Below are positions 33,869-45,073 of a DNA stretch of 64,000 nucleotides, piece after piece; within the stretch, counting starts at the first letter, position 1; each line of letters begins with the position of its first letter. The DNA lies in contig CM055103.1 in NCBI GenBank assembly GCA_029204225.1, positions 42,431,368 to 42,495,367 of the forward strand, read 5' to 3'. Origin of the DNA: Diphasiastrum complanatum. Taxonomy: Eukaryota; Streptophyta; Lycopodiopsida; Lycopodiales; Lycopodiaceae. Made by a program: the position numbers and the translations under genes. A model generated the notes under the pieces. The model did no database searches, had not been told where the DNA came from, and was given only the letters and a program-made list of their open reading frames with translations.

Positions 33869-34639
33869 CTGCAGAAGAGCAAGAACACTTCCATGAGATC
33901 ACGCTTGAAATTTCGCTTAATCTTAAAAAGCTCAGACATGCCTAATGGCAATACATGTTATAGTGATAAGGTTCACCAATTACTCAGAAAAAAAAGGTTT
34001 CTCACACTTATCACATTTTACAGTTTTGACTGTCACACCATTCAGCATTCAATGCCAGTCAGCTATAAAAAACTCCAAGTACTATGCGCATCATCCTTAC
34101 AACAAAGGTACTTTAACTTGTAAGCAGGTAACTTATGCTTAACATGGAAAATGATCTGTCATTAGATGCAATGTTTGAACATGAACTTGCCAGACACCTA
34201 CATCGTGATATGGTATCTATTTGTGAAATTAGAATATATCCAATTTCACAAATTTATATAGAGAAGTCAGTGATGTCATAAGGTAAAGCTTAGAAATAAT
34301 ATACGAGCAACTCAAAAAGTCAAAGAATCTAAGTCAAACAATAATATAAAGTTCAATAAACAAAAGTCTTAGCCAAGTAGCATTGCTTATGTCTCATCAG
34401 TACCCAAGCAGAAGTTGCTAATTGGGTTTCGAAAGAATCCGGATTCTCTAGACCCAGTGTTGACTAAGAAGCAAAAGACAACCAGTAAGAAGAAAAAAAA
34501 TATAATAATTCAAATAAAATGAAACTCAAAATTCAAATTTATAAATTTATAAATCTAATTTAAAATAAAATAAAATAAATAAGAACAAGGATCATAATAT
34601 GTATACGAGTTACTGAAACAAAGACAAAATACTAGAAAC

Positions 34640-35157
34640 AAAGTGGGCTCCTTACCTCCACTTTTCTGGACTCTATTATTAATCACCTTAAACATACCAT
34701 AAGCTGAAATACCAAAGATAAAACGAAAAGAGTCTAAAAAAGTTCAAACCTTTCTCATGATTTTCTTAAACGAGTAACCCTTAATGGAGTAACAAAATGA
34801 TTGCTTGACTACAAAAGCATCTCTGCTAGTACAAAGATGAGAAAAACTGTAGAATTGAGAAGTGATCACTCCATATTTAACAGAATCTAAAATATTTGAA
34901 GAAATATGAGGCATGTGAATTATGTTCAAGTTACTGTATTCTGGCTGCAGCCTTTTATCAAAAATATCAACCAATAAACCTGACCTAGCCTGGCTTATAG
35001 ACAGGTCCAAAAAATTGCACTTATCATCACTAGTTGTACAATTAAGTTCACATGAGTCTTTAGGATAGATTCCTCCACCAAAAACGTTAGGGTCTTTATA
35101 TAAACTACCAAAATTAGGAGGATCAGGAACAAATAAGTCATCAATATATCATAAACA
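34640..35157 (-). pseudogene. Penelope-like element reverse transcriptase fragment
   Basis: The minus strand reads YIDDLFVPDPPNFGSLYKDP (YIDD near 35130-35141), then IYPKD, CNFLDLSISQARSG, VDIFDKRLQPE, IIHMPHISSNILDSVKYGVI, TSQFYSF and GYSFKKIMRKV. This spacing (RT box C YIDD, a IYP motif, FLDLxI, DKR, HxPxxxSNI, YGVxxSQ, then a GY helix) is that of the C-terminal RT half of Penelope-like retroelements, not of LINEs or LTR elements. It is 5' truncated just before YIDD, where a TGA stands in place of the usual Arg. One stop follows IMRKV, after which AYGMFKVINNRVQKSGG may continue it. No GIY-YIG endonuclease is seen. It lies in a 1.4-kb intron of the coiled-coil gene, in the gene's orientation. 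Confidence 0.8.
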
Positions 35158-35247
35158 TGCAACAGCATAGCTACTACTTAATGTGGCTTTTATCACGTCT
35201 CAATGCTAAATTGAGCATCATTTTGGATGAAAGGTGGAAGTGTCGAC

Positions 35248-35304
35248 CCTTGAAACATCTCGAGTCCTTTTGGCTGCTTCAGATTCTGCCCTGCGAAGAG
35301 CTGC
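35248..35304 (-). CDS. Coiled-coil gene exon (AALRRAESEAAKRTRDVSR)-type segment
   Basis: 57 bases, acceptor CGATTTGCAG, donor GTCGAC (weak). It continues the coiled coil from the exon at 60050 and leads directly into the EAWFPTW exon. Charged and heptad-like. Confidence 0.75.
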
Positions 35305-35565
35305 CTGCAAATCGTTCAAACGGATTAGCCATAAAACAAGTAACATGAAAAGTTAAAGGCAACAAAATTGAAAGAGCTAATACAGGTGATTCTTCACTAA
35401 TGTAAAGAAATAATATGTTATCATCTTCTCTCTATCTATTCAAGTTATTCAATTATTCACCCAGCAGTGAAAGAGTAACTTGGCTAGACTCTGAGTTGCA
35501 TTTCATTGATCTATACAAACTAAAATTAGGATTTTACTGTCGGACTACTACTTTCTGAATGATGG

Positions 35566-35570
<5 letters not shown>

Positions 35571-35619
<49 letters not shown>
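35571..35619. repeat. (CT)n microsatellite
   Basis: A pure CT tract directly followed by the truncated LINE-H 3' end, so it probably was the insertion site. Confidence 0.9.
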
Positions 35620-35623
<4 letters not shown>

Positions 35624-35779
35624 CATTCATAACTAGTTTATAGCATTTTACGGCCACATCCTCCTATGGAAGATGCTCCCACTGTTGCTTGTACATATTT
35701 TCTTTTTGGTCTTATGCACCCACGGGTGCCCAAAAGACGTTAATAAAGCTTTCTTTCTTTCTTTCTTTCTCTCTCTCTC
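35620..35779 (+). mobile_element. LINE-H, 3'-UTR-only LINE copy with (CTTT)n(CT)n tail
   Basis: About 125 bases closely match the minus-strand LINE-F 3' UTR (30716-30850), including the hairpin GCACCC-AC-GGGTGC and GACGTTAATAAAGC. The tail is CTTT repeats then CT repeats (about 35746-35779). It is 5' truncated onto the (CT)n at 35571-35619, and LINE-I begins directly after its tail. Confidence 0.85.
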
Positions 35780-36880
35780 TGGGCGCTGACTGGGCACACA
35801 TTTCCTTGATGACTGGGCGATGACAGGGCGCTGACTGGGCATGCATTTCCTTGCTGACTGGGTGTGCATTTTCCTTGATGGGCGATGACAGGGCACAGTT
35901 CTAGCTTACAGGGCGCAGTTGTAGGGCGGACAGGGCACAGTTCTAGGGTTGACAGGGTGCGCATTCCTTGATGACTGGGCGCTGACTGGGCGCTGAACTA
36001 TATGGCGCGGTTCTAGGGCTGACAGGGCGTGGATTTAGGGCTGACAGATGCAGACTGACAGGGCGGATTGGGCTGCGCTGAGCTGACAACGCTGCAGGTG
36101 CTCATTGGCAGCTAGTTTGGGCAGTTCGCCATGGCTCCTCCTCGAGGGTCAGGCCGTCCTCGCGCCACATGGACTCACTCCCCTACAGCTGGCACCTCAT
36201 CCTCCCCACCCCTCGCTGTTGACTCACGCCCTGTTACAGTTCCCCCCTCGCTGCTTGCTACAATACCCCCCCCCCCCCTCGCTGCTCGTTGACTCCACCA
36301 CGTTGCAGACTGATGATGTGGCAGCGCTGCCTGTTGATGTAGCACCCCCCCTGCCTCTTCTTCTCCACTTTCACTTTCGTCCTCCTCTTCTTCCTCTGCC
36401 CTTCCTTCTCTTTCATCTTCCTCTTCTTCCACCTCTTCCTCGTCTTCATCGATCTCCAATCCTATGAATCTGGCCATTCCTACCAGCCTCCTTCCTATTC
36501 CTATCTCCCAAGAATCCAGAGCATCTCCACCTACAGCACTCATCCCATACACTCCCTCCAAATCAACCGAACTATTTTTCTCTTGGGAAGCTGACCAAAT
36601 GAGAGCCGATTTCCAGCTATTGAAGCAAGAACTTTCACAGTTGAAAGGAGTAGTGGTCTCTCTACTAAAGGAAAAGAACTTGTTGCGGTCCAAAGTCGCC
36701 TCGTTGGAGCAAGAGATCAACACTAAGCAGGTTGCAGCCTCGGAAACGACCACCACCATGATACGGGAGCTTGAGAGTAAAACTGAGCAGCATAAAGATT
36801 CATGGGCAGCAGTCTTAAAGAAAGGCACCAAGCCTAGCGCCCCCATTATCTCAGTCACCATTTCGGAAGAGCGGTCAAGG
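35780..36880 (+). mobile_element. LINE-I, 5' part of a LINE
   Basis: A plus-strand LINE related to LINE-A. Its leader (35780-36130) is made of repeated GGGCGCTGACTGGGC / GACAGGGCG words, and ORF1 follows. It is cut at 36880, inside the coding for the segment after SEERSR, by copia-related sequence. Confidence 0.8.
36131..36880 (+). pseudogene. LINE-I ORF1 (truncated)
   Basis: Starts at ATG 36131 (MAPPRGSGRPRAT) with a C-run encoding prolines near 36268-36280. A frame change occurs before 36464. It then reads ALIPYTPSKSTELFFSWEAD, LSQLKGVVVSLLKEKNLLRS (coiled coil) and AAVLKKGTKPSAP. These match LINE-A ORF1 nearly residue for residue, which shows where LINE-A acquired its double stop. Confidence 0.75.
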
Positions 36881-37260
36881 GAGTTGAGTTTCCACCTCTC
36901 GATTGGCATCTTCCATGACCAAATCTGCCGCCATGTGCTTTGACCGTGAGAGCTTGATCAAATCCCCTTTTGCAATGACTCGGATTCTCTTGGCATTGTT
37001 CTTTTTGCAAAAGCAATCTTCATAGGTTGGTAAATTCTCCCGTGTGGCTATACTAGTCACGAACATCTGATGTGATTCACTCCCATTTGTAATGTGTGCA
37101 ACTTCGTCTTCAGAAATAGCACTCAAGATGTGTTTGTTGTCTCAAACAATGCGAACATATCCGAAGCCTCTTTAAATCCTTCTGAATCTGAAATGTAGGA
37201 AATGGTTGCATCTCTGACCGATAAATTGATCACATTCTGTGCTTTCTATTTTCTCTTGTC
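36881..37260 (-). pseudogene. Copia gag scrap
   Basis: The minus strand reads HQMFVTSIATRENLPTYEDC and KNNAKRIRVIAKGD, like the middle of copia gag (FVTSxxxxxxxPTYEE) in copia-2. Boundaries are unclear. No LTR is seen next to it. Confidence 0.5.
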
Positions 37261-37925
37261 AAAGCTCGCTGATCTTCTTCAATTACTAGTCATGTCTCAA
37301 AAATTGAAGGATTTTCAATGAAGAAAGGACCTTTGATTTTTCAATCAATCTTGGCCGTTGATCTTGCCAAATCTAATGGTCTAGATTAAAGTTGACTTTT
37401 CTAAACACGTGCCAACCTCTGATGGTGTGAAAGCCAAGAATGGAGGAGGGAGAGTTCCTACTAGAGATAAATGGTTTGTAAAATCCCTATACACACATCA
37501 CGCAGCCCTACAACATGCAAGAACCTCAATTGGATTCCTATTGATACTCCTCATCATGCACATGACCATCAAACACCATGCAAATGCTCCACATGTCACA
37601 AACAAACATTGGCCTTGAATGGAATATATTCATGGCATAACTAATAATCTTGACTTACTGAAGTGCCATGTATCCACATCAAGGACTATCTCAGTCCTAT
37701 TCAATAGACATGGACATAACACTTGTCATCACTTGTCATCACTTGCCATCACTTCCTAATGTCGATCGTTGCATGTTACCATCAATAGCTATTGTCCATT
37801 GCTGGCTGCTAGCCTTGCTGCCATTGCTGAATTGTTTCACCACAGAGCAACTTCCACAGGCCACTACGCAGCCACCTGATCAGGGTGCTACGCAGCCTAC
37901 AGCTTTGGCTGCCACCCAGCCTGCT

Positions 37926-37926
<1 letters not shown>
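37261..37926. other. Non-coding stretch in the large intron
   Basis: No gene or recognisable element. A small direct repeat of CATCACTTGTCATCACTTGCCATCACTT type lies at 37725-37757. Confidence 0.5.

Positions 37927-37927
<1 letters not shown>

Positions 37928-37980
<53 letters not shown>
37928..37980. repeat. (CT)n microsatellite
   Basis: A pure CT tract of about 53 bases, followed by GC-rich sequence with repeated CTGGCGCTGC words. It resembles the tail-to-leader junctions of the LINE family, but no LINE ORF follows. Confidence 0.85.
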
Positions 37981-37982
<2 letters not shown>

Positions 37983-38146
37983 CGCGATGGTTTTCTCTGG
38001 CACGATGGTTCTCTCCAGATGGTGCTGACCTGGCGCTGCTGGTGCTCCTGGCGCTGCCCTGCCCTGCACCTATATTGCTCGCTTTTCTGTCCTGCCTTGC
38101 TGGCCCTGACCTGGCGCTGCTCACGTTCCCTCAATCTCACGGTGGG

Positions 38147-38338
38147 TGTGCACTCAGGAGTCAGCACTTTGTGTGCATTGTGCATTTGCCATTCAAATTG
38201 TGTGTGTGTGTGCTCAGTGTTGTGTGTGAGAGAGAGAGAAAATGGTGTGATTTTGTGTGTATGTGTGTGTGTGAGTGATTGTGTGATATTGTGTGTGTGT
38301 CCACTGTCTTTTGATGTGTACAGTGTGTGAGTGAATCA

Positions 38339-38436
<98 letters not shown>

Positions 38437-38480
38437 CATGTGTGCATTGTGTGTGTGTGTGTGTGAGTTTTGAGATGTGT
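38147..38480 (+). repeat. Repeat X, copy 2, and (GT)n/(GA)n microsatellite
   Basis: 38147-38370 matches 10151-10370. Pure GT runs with one GA block extend it to about 38465. It lies upstream of the hAT-2 transposase start and may be 5' sequence of that transposon. Confidence 0.75.
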
Positions 38481-38716
38481 GCACACTGCACTGTGAGTTT
38501 GTGTGAGGCTTGAGCACTGAGATTGTGTGTGTGTGGGCAGTGGGCATTGTGAGCCTTGAGATGGGTGTGGGAACTGGGTAGCTACTTAGTTAAAAGTTAG
38601 AAGTTAGAACTTAGAAGTTAGGAGTTAGTGACTAGTCTAAGTTAGTAGTTACTAGTAACTAGATAGTAGAGTCTAGTTAGAACTTAGAACTTAGAGAGAT
38701 CTGTAGACTGTCACCC

Positions 38717-38753
<37 letters not shown>

Positions 38754-38758
38754 CCACC

Positions 38759-41700
38759 ATGCCGAGGGATAGGGATCCCTTGTGGGATCACGTCACCATC
38801 GCTGCGGCCTATGGCACATCGGGCACGAAGAGATGGACTTGCAGATAGTGTCACCAGTCTTACACTGGAGGGCCCACACGCATCAAGGCAAATTTGTTAC
38901 GTTTGAGGGGGTACGAGATTGCCGCTTGCATGCTTGCTCCTGACACGCTACTCACTCCTGTCGCATCGGAGGAGGTTGGCCCTTCGAGGCCGTAAACATT
39001 CAACTCTAAGACTCTTACACTTCAAAGTTCAAAGTTCAAACATTGATCAAGTTTTAACTTTTAACTTTTAGCTCACATGATACATCAAATTTGAAGTTTC
39101 AATTTCATTGATCATCTAATTTCTAAATTGTATTGTAATTTCAAATTTGTCTTTTTTGGCAGATCGAGATGCAGTCACGGCGACACAGCCAGAGGCCACC
39201 ACATCACGCCCCCCAGTTGCCATTCGCTCACCCCTCGCTTCCCATGGCCCAGAGGACAGAGCTACAGATGAGGCAGGGCCTAGTAACCGGCCTGACCCGC
39301 CTTCTGGTGCAGGATCTTCGACACCACCTCCAGCCATGACCATACCGGCACCACATCATCCACCTGAGAGAGGGAGAGGTAGACGGGGCCGCACTACACA
39401 GATGGGGGGTAGGGAGTACTATGTGTCCAGCTTCGCTCCCAGAGCCATGGCAGAGGCAGAGGTTGTCGTTCAACAGTTGTTCTACACCTGCGACCTGCCA
39501 TTTCATTTGGCTAGGACCCCGGCATGGAGGAGGGCGATGAGTGCGGTGAGTGCGATTGGGCAGGTGTGGCAGGGGCCATCTTGCAAGCACCTAAGGACGA
39601 AGGGGCTTCTTGATGAGCGGGCTTCTGTTGACCAGAAGCTAGAGCCTCTCAGGAAGGCATACGCCCAGTACGTACTACTTGCTTTTAACTTTATCTACTC
39701 TAAACTTTAAAGACTTTATGATGATTGTTAAAACTTAAATTGCAGGCGTTAATTGTAAATTACTTGTTAATTGCAATTTGCAGGCTGCATCTAGCTATTT
39801 ATGTTTAATCATGAATATTCAAATGATCATCTATCATTGAAATTTGCCATGAAATTTGAATTGCAATTTAAGATCTATCCTGATTCCTCTCGAAGGATGG
39901 ATCTATCATGAATCATGATTCATCTTGTTTTGTCACCTGTAAGTGAGTCGTGAGTCATGACCACGGTCCACTGACTTGTCACTTGTCACCTGTGAACTTT
40001 CAACTAGGTATGGTTGCACCATCATATCTGATGGTTGGAGCGATACGAGGAGGCGCCACATATTGAATATCCTGGTGTCTTCGTGCATGGGGACGATGTT
40101 TCTCAGATCCATCGACACCTCTGGGGAGGCAGTCACGGGCGAGTACATGTTCTCACATATTCGAGCTGCCATTGAGGAGGTCGGACCACAGCACGTTGTA
40201 CAGGTATATATATTATACTTATTACAATTTACGGTTTACGGTTTACCTATAATGTTAAAACTTAAATGGTATTAGGTTACAGGTAATTACTAATTTGTAA
40301 ATGTCAATGTTGAATGTTCATTGTTCAATGGCGATTTCGGATTGATTAACAGTGGAATCTGGATTATGGTTCACTAAAGTCTAAGCAGTTGCCACTGAGC
40401 ACTTGAGTCTTGAATTCGGAATTCCAAACTCATGCACATTGCACATTGCATTGTATGGTTGTGCAGGTGGTCACAGATAATGCATCAAACTGCGTCTGCA
40501 CGGGTAGGCTCGTTAATGAGACCTACCCCCACATCCTTTGGACACCTTGAGCTACACATTGCCTGGACTTGTTGGTCGAGGATGTGGCCAAGATTCCATG
40601 GATTGCAGAGGTGGTGCGTACTGCACAGTTCTTGGTGAGATTTGTCACCAAGAAGCCTAGGGTCCTAGCCATGTTCAGGAGACAGTCCACCTTGGATGTC
40701 TTGAGACATGCCCCCACCAAGTATGCAAGTTGCAACTCAAATTTGATTCTTGAATGCGCTTCTGTAGACTGTTGGAACTTGGTAAGTATTTACTATTTAC
40801 TGTTTAGTTAGTAGTGGTAAATATTTCATGCAATGATGCACATTGCATGTGCCATCTATTGTCTTGACTCTTGACTCTTGTCAGAAGTTAGAACTTAGAA
40901 TTTGTCACTTGTGCAATGTGCCCTATGTAGGTTTGCATTTATGTTCCTGGTCCTGCAATGACTGCTGAAAGTTCATTGAGGTAGATGGTTGTTGTTGTTG
41001 ACTGGGCGCAGTGGGGGCCGTCACAAGAGCCCAAGTGTAAGAGATTCGAGCGGACCATTATGCATTCACCATTTTGGGATGAGGCTCGATCCATTGTGGT
41101 GGGCCTACAGCCCATCTACACTGTCCTGCGCCTTACAGATCGAGAGGGCTGCACATTGGGCCTCTTGTACGAGTTCATAGACAGGCTGGGTGAGCAGTTG
41201 AGGCTTTGCACGACCATTAGCCCAGAGAGGTATTTACTATTATGTATATCAAGAATCAAGATTCAAATTTCAAATGTAGTATGTAGACAGTAGTATGCAG
41301 TATGTAGTATGTACTATGATGATTGATCTATCATATAAATTGTACTATATTGTATAATTATTACTGTGTCTTGACGCCCGGCGCTTTCTAGAGAGGGTAA
41401 TAAACTGACCATGTGGCATGGTCCATTACAGTTTAAACTTGTTACTTCACATTTACTGCACAGTTAGTCAATCATATTGTAACTTGTTGGAACTTGGAAC
41501 TCGGTTGCATCTTGCAAGTTGCTAGTAGTAAGTACTAACTGCCCCTTGAACTGTGATTCAGGCCAGCTACGTCCCGTGTCATGGTGGTCGAAGTTTGGGG
41601 TTGATGTCCCCAAATTGCGTCGCCTTGCCATCAGGATTCTCTGACAGGACTGCACTGCAGTCGCTTGCGAGAGGAACTGGAGTGTCCATTCCATGGTTCA

Positions 41701-42529
41701 CACGAAGAAGAGGAATCGACTATCATCAGCGCAGTTGGAGAGGTTGGTGTACGTACACGCCAACCTGAGACTTTTGGGTAGACTCCAGACCCTCGCAGAG
41801 CCTATCCAGGTAGCTTGTACACCACAAATTATAGTTATTAATTTCTAAATTCTAACATGTGATCCATCATCCCAGGTGGCAGGACCCAGTTGGCAATTAG
41901 TAAGTACATGATAGTAGATACTAGACTGTACTATGTAGCTAAATTTTAACTTTTGTTGGGACTCGGCCCTCTAAATTTTGTTAAATTGTCTTGATTTCAA
42001 TGTGCATTGTGACATGTGCGTAGGTTAATCCCGATCTGATCGATGTGGCAAAGGTTCCAGAGTTGCCACCGAGAGACCAGTCAAAGGAGGATGTGTACGC
42101 ATTCCTCCATGAGGAGGCCATGCAGAGTGCAGGTGAGAAATTAGGATTGTCTAAGTAGTAAGGTGACAGATCTTGAATTAAATTTTCGAAGTTTGAAGTT
42201 ACTAATTATCGTAAATTGTAATTTGCTAATTTGCAAGCAATAACACGTTTGTCCCTCTTTGTGTGCATTGTGCAGGGCCTGTCACTCGAGCAGAGCGTAG
42301 GAGGAGGGCAGGAGAGGCTAGCAGCTCCCGTGCTCATAGCCCGGAGGACGAGTCTGAGTCTGAGTCTGAGGCATCGTCAGGGTCAGAGTCCTCAGAGGAG
42401 GAGGTGTATGAGGATGAGGAGTCCGAGGAGGGCGGGGATGAGGATGAGGGGCATCATACCTCTGCCTCTGATGAGGATTTCTCAGCTGAGCCTACCACTC
42501 GAGAGGCCACAACAGGCTCCACAGAGTAG
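38759..42529 (+). pseudogene. hAT-2 transposase gene (spliced, broken)
   Basis: BED-type finger start MPRDRDPLWDHVTIAAAYG with KRWTCR, then a TAG at 38846-38848 inside the finger. Next, an exon-like part from about 39164 (LEPLRKAYAQ at its end), the DUF659-type segment YGCTIISDGWSDTRRRHILN (40010 on), VVTDNASNCVCTG (40468 on), VRTAQFLVRFVTKKPRVLAM, SPFWDEARSIVVGLQPIYTV (41060s), and the hAT dimerisation domain ACERNWSVHSMVHTKKRNRL (about 41660-41720). An acidic tail (SEDESESESEASS-type) ends at the stop 42527-42529. Nonsense codons occur in the finger, after PHILWTP (about 40545) and before the dimerisation motif (41642). The protein would have cut and pasted the transposon. Confidence 0.8.
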
Positions 42530-42739
42530 ACTCAAGCGTAGGAGAGCTTAGAGTGCTCACTGCAGCCTGGGCCCTGCTCAGTGCTCATTGATGTCAGTCT
42601 TCAGATGATTGTAGTATGTACATATAGCTTAGAGATCTGATTATCCTGAATTCTGATATCTGTAAATTTAGAGGAAGATTGAAATTGTTTAGCTATTAAA
42701 ATTTAAGTATCTGTACTATCAGTGAATGTTTGACTGTTT

Positions 42740-42803
42740 TTTTGAAGAATCGGTTCGAACCGGCCGATTCGAATCGACCTGTTCGAATCGGGATGCAACC
42801 TTG
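42740..42803 (+). mobile_element. hAT-2 right terminal sequence
   Basis: Subterminal words CGGTTCGAACCGG, GATTCGAATCG and TTCGAATCG lead to the end GATGCAACCTTG (42792-42803), the inverse of the hAT-1 end at 4452. LINE-J ORF1 sequence begins just outside. The matching left end of hAT-2 was not found. Confidence 0.6.
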
Positions 42804-42829
42804 ATTTTCACCGACAATATACTTGCTCT

Positions 42830-43648
42830 CACAGAAACGCCTGCAGATTAGCAGTCCACGATCGATTACACTCCTTCCAAGCATATTGAGAGACTTTATG
42901 CTTATGATATCGGTTTCATCCGAAACAAAATCCTCGGCCTTAAGAAACAACTACACTTCTTTGAAATTTCGAATGGCAAGTTGGTTATGGATCTCATGGG
43001 TGTCAAAGAACGGGTGGAGCAGCTTGAGCAAGAAAATGTGTATCTTAAGCAACGGATTGCAGAACATGTACCTCCTTTGGAAGAAACTTCCAACAAAATA
43101 CCTTGCTTGGAAAAACAAGTCAAAGAGACAAAGACGTGGGCAGCACTCTTCAAACTGGACGATATGGGCAGCAAACTCTCATCACTTGCAAAACAGGTTG
43201 AAGAAATGACATCAATCCTCAAGCAAGGTAATCACCCTCATATCTCAGCCTCTACAATGGATAACAATTTGGAGACATTTTTGGATGAACAAGCTAGAAG
43301 AGCTAAAAAGGCTCTTAACATTAGAGTAAGGCATTGCCAACGGCGGTAAACCAATAGAAGAAGCTACAGATTTACTCGTTTCCAAGTTATCTCATGTTGA
43401 TGGTTTTGATACGGCATGGCGTAGTAAATTTGATGGCGACGTTCTTTTTATCAAATTCGCTCTCTTCAACAACGCAATGCAGCCCTTCGGCTTAGAACAA
43501 AACTCAAAGGCACTTTAATTTATATGGATGATGATTTGACAAATACCCAATGGTTAGCAAGGAAAAAGATTATTCAAAAGCAAAAGAAAAAGGGCAAAGG
43601 GTCGTTTTTATCGACGGAAAACCGAGATATTTCGACCTCCTCTCACAC
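42830..43648 (+). pseudogene. LINE-J ORF1 (broken)
   Basis: Reads IDYTPSKHIERLYAYDIGF, GVKERVEQLEQENVYLKQR, EQARRAKKALNIRVR, then after a shift LSHVDGFDTAWRSKFDGD and LIYMDDDLTNTQWLARKK. It is closest to LINE-D ORF1. The ORF1 end is UAG 43649-43651, after which the same frame reads ELGAPGFRSCSRSPT into the endonuclease. Confidence 0.75.
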
Positions 43649-43651
43649 TAG

Positions 43652-44239
43652 GAACTCGGGGCTCCCGGGTTTAGGAGCTGCTCGAGATCCCCTACCATTT
43701 TGAGACTTGGCTTCTAGAATTGCAATGCTTTTTAATCATCATCATCGGCAGGAGATTTTGCTGATTTTATTAGCAAATGTGACATTTTGTTGTTGGCTGA
43801 AACCCATGCTCTTCCACATATACAGGATTACTCTTGGCATTCTTTTTTTCGCCCATTTGTGAGGGGAAAAACCTGTCGTGGATCTAGCGGAGTAGCTTGC
43901 TTATACAGAGCCACTGCAGTTAAGATGGTTAAGCAAGATCCATATGCTCGCTATATATGGCTACATACTATTGGTTCACTATTGGGATTACCTCAGGACA
44001 TTTATATGGCTGTATGTTATTTTCGCTCCACAGACTTCGGCGTTTGCTGAATTTGGTGGGGACCCATTTCAGGCACTTTCAGATGATATTGTTGTTCTTT
44101 CTCAGCAGGGCTACATTTTATTAGCAGGATATTTGAACGCTCGTACTAGCTCCAGACAAACAGAATTTCATGCAGATACTGACTTTCTCTGGCTTCACCC
44201 TCTGGATATGGGACTAGATCGAGTATCGCAGGATGCACA
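43652..44239 (+). pseudogene. LINE-J ORF2, endonuclease N-terminal part
   Basis: Reads AGDFADFISKCDILLLAETH, SGVACLYRATAVKMVKQDPY and ARYIWLHTIGSLLGLPQDIY. Stops replace Trp in the N-terminal FWNCN motif, and other stops and shifts follow. It is interrupted at DRVSQDAH by copia-2 and resumes at 49575. Confidence 0.75.
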
Positions 44240-44629
44240 TGTTGAAATAAATGCCTATTTTGCCCCTTAAGGCTTATATACTTGTAACTTGTAAGTTGTG
44301 CATAAGACATGGGGGTAAAACATTTATGTACATAGTACACCCCACTTGTGCTAATTAGGCGAGTAAATCAAGTAGGTTAAGGACCCATGTGGGTTCTAGA
44401 GCTAGAATTAGCAAGACACCACCTCTATACATAACATGCTATATGTAGCCCAAACTTTGGAGGGGTTTCCACGCCCTACTACACTTTGAATATTCATTCA
44501 TGTTGTGTGAGCTTTGAAGTCCTCTCTCTCTTGCTTTTGTGTTCTACTCCATAGCTGGTTTTCTGAAGCTTTCATAGTGTGCTTACTATGCTGTTATGAT
44601 ACTCCATAGCTAGGCCTTGGAATTTGACA
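44240..44629 (+). repeat. Copia-2 5' LTR
   Basis: 390 bp, TGTTGAAATAAATGCC to CCTTGGAATTTGACA. It differs from the 3' LTR at five positions by eye, about 1.3%. Confidence 0.95.
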
Positions 44630-44641
44630 TGGTATCAGAGC
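44630..44641 (+). promoter_or_regulatory. Copia-2 primer binding site
   Basis: TGGTATCAGAGC directly after the LTR, complementary to the 3' end of plant initiator tRNA-Met. Confidence 0.9.
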
Positions 44642-45073
44642 AGGTTATGTTGCCTGTGGTGTGGTGAAAGCTTGGACCTGTTTTTGATCAGATTCCTGCC
44701 ATTCCTGGAGAGCAGCTTACCTTTGAGGAGGGAGCACTTTTTGTAGGGGCATCTGATCTCTGTGCTATCTGCATGGTTGGAGTACTGTTGGCAAGGGGAG
44801 TACAGGGAGCCAAAAAGTTTCTAATTTGAGACAAAAAATTTTGAGTCTCTTTAAACAACCAGGACTGTAGGAGGGTGCTTTCTACAGTGGGGACTTCAGT
44901 GAAAGTTCTGAGTGGATCTTGGACAAGGGCTAGGACAGCCATACAGGGGGATAGTTTCAAATCCAGAAGCTGAGGGTTATTGAGCAAGTGGCTGCATACC
45001 CTAGTTGGGTGAAAACCCCAGTTTGCCTTTTGTGTTTTATTTCTATCCAGCTAGGTCTAGTCTTGCAGAGAGC

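Noticed and set aside
34640-34720. Exon-like minus-strand segment AYGMFKVINNRVQKSGG with a strong GTAAGG donor
   Set aside because: Using it would shift the host frame, and the exons at 35248 and 33868 already join in phase 0; it fits better as the tail of the Penelope-like fragment.
37725-37757. Short regular repeats that might suggest a CRISPR-like array
   Set aside because: Only three contiguous 11-base units without spacers, in plant nuclear DNA.
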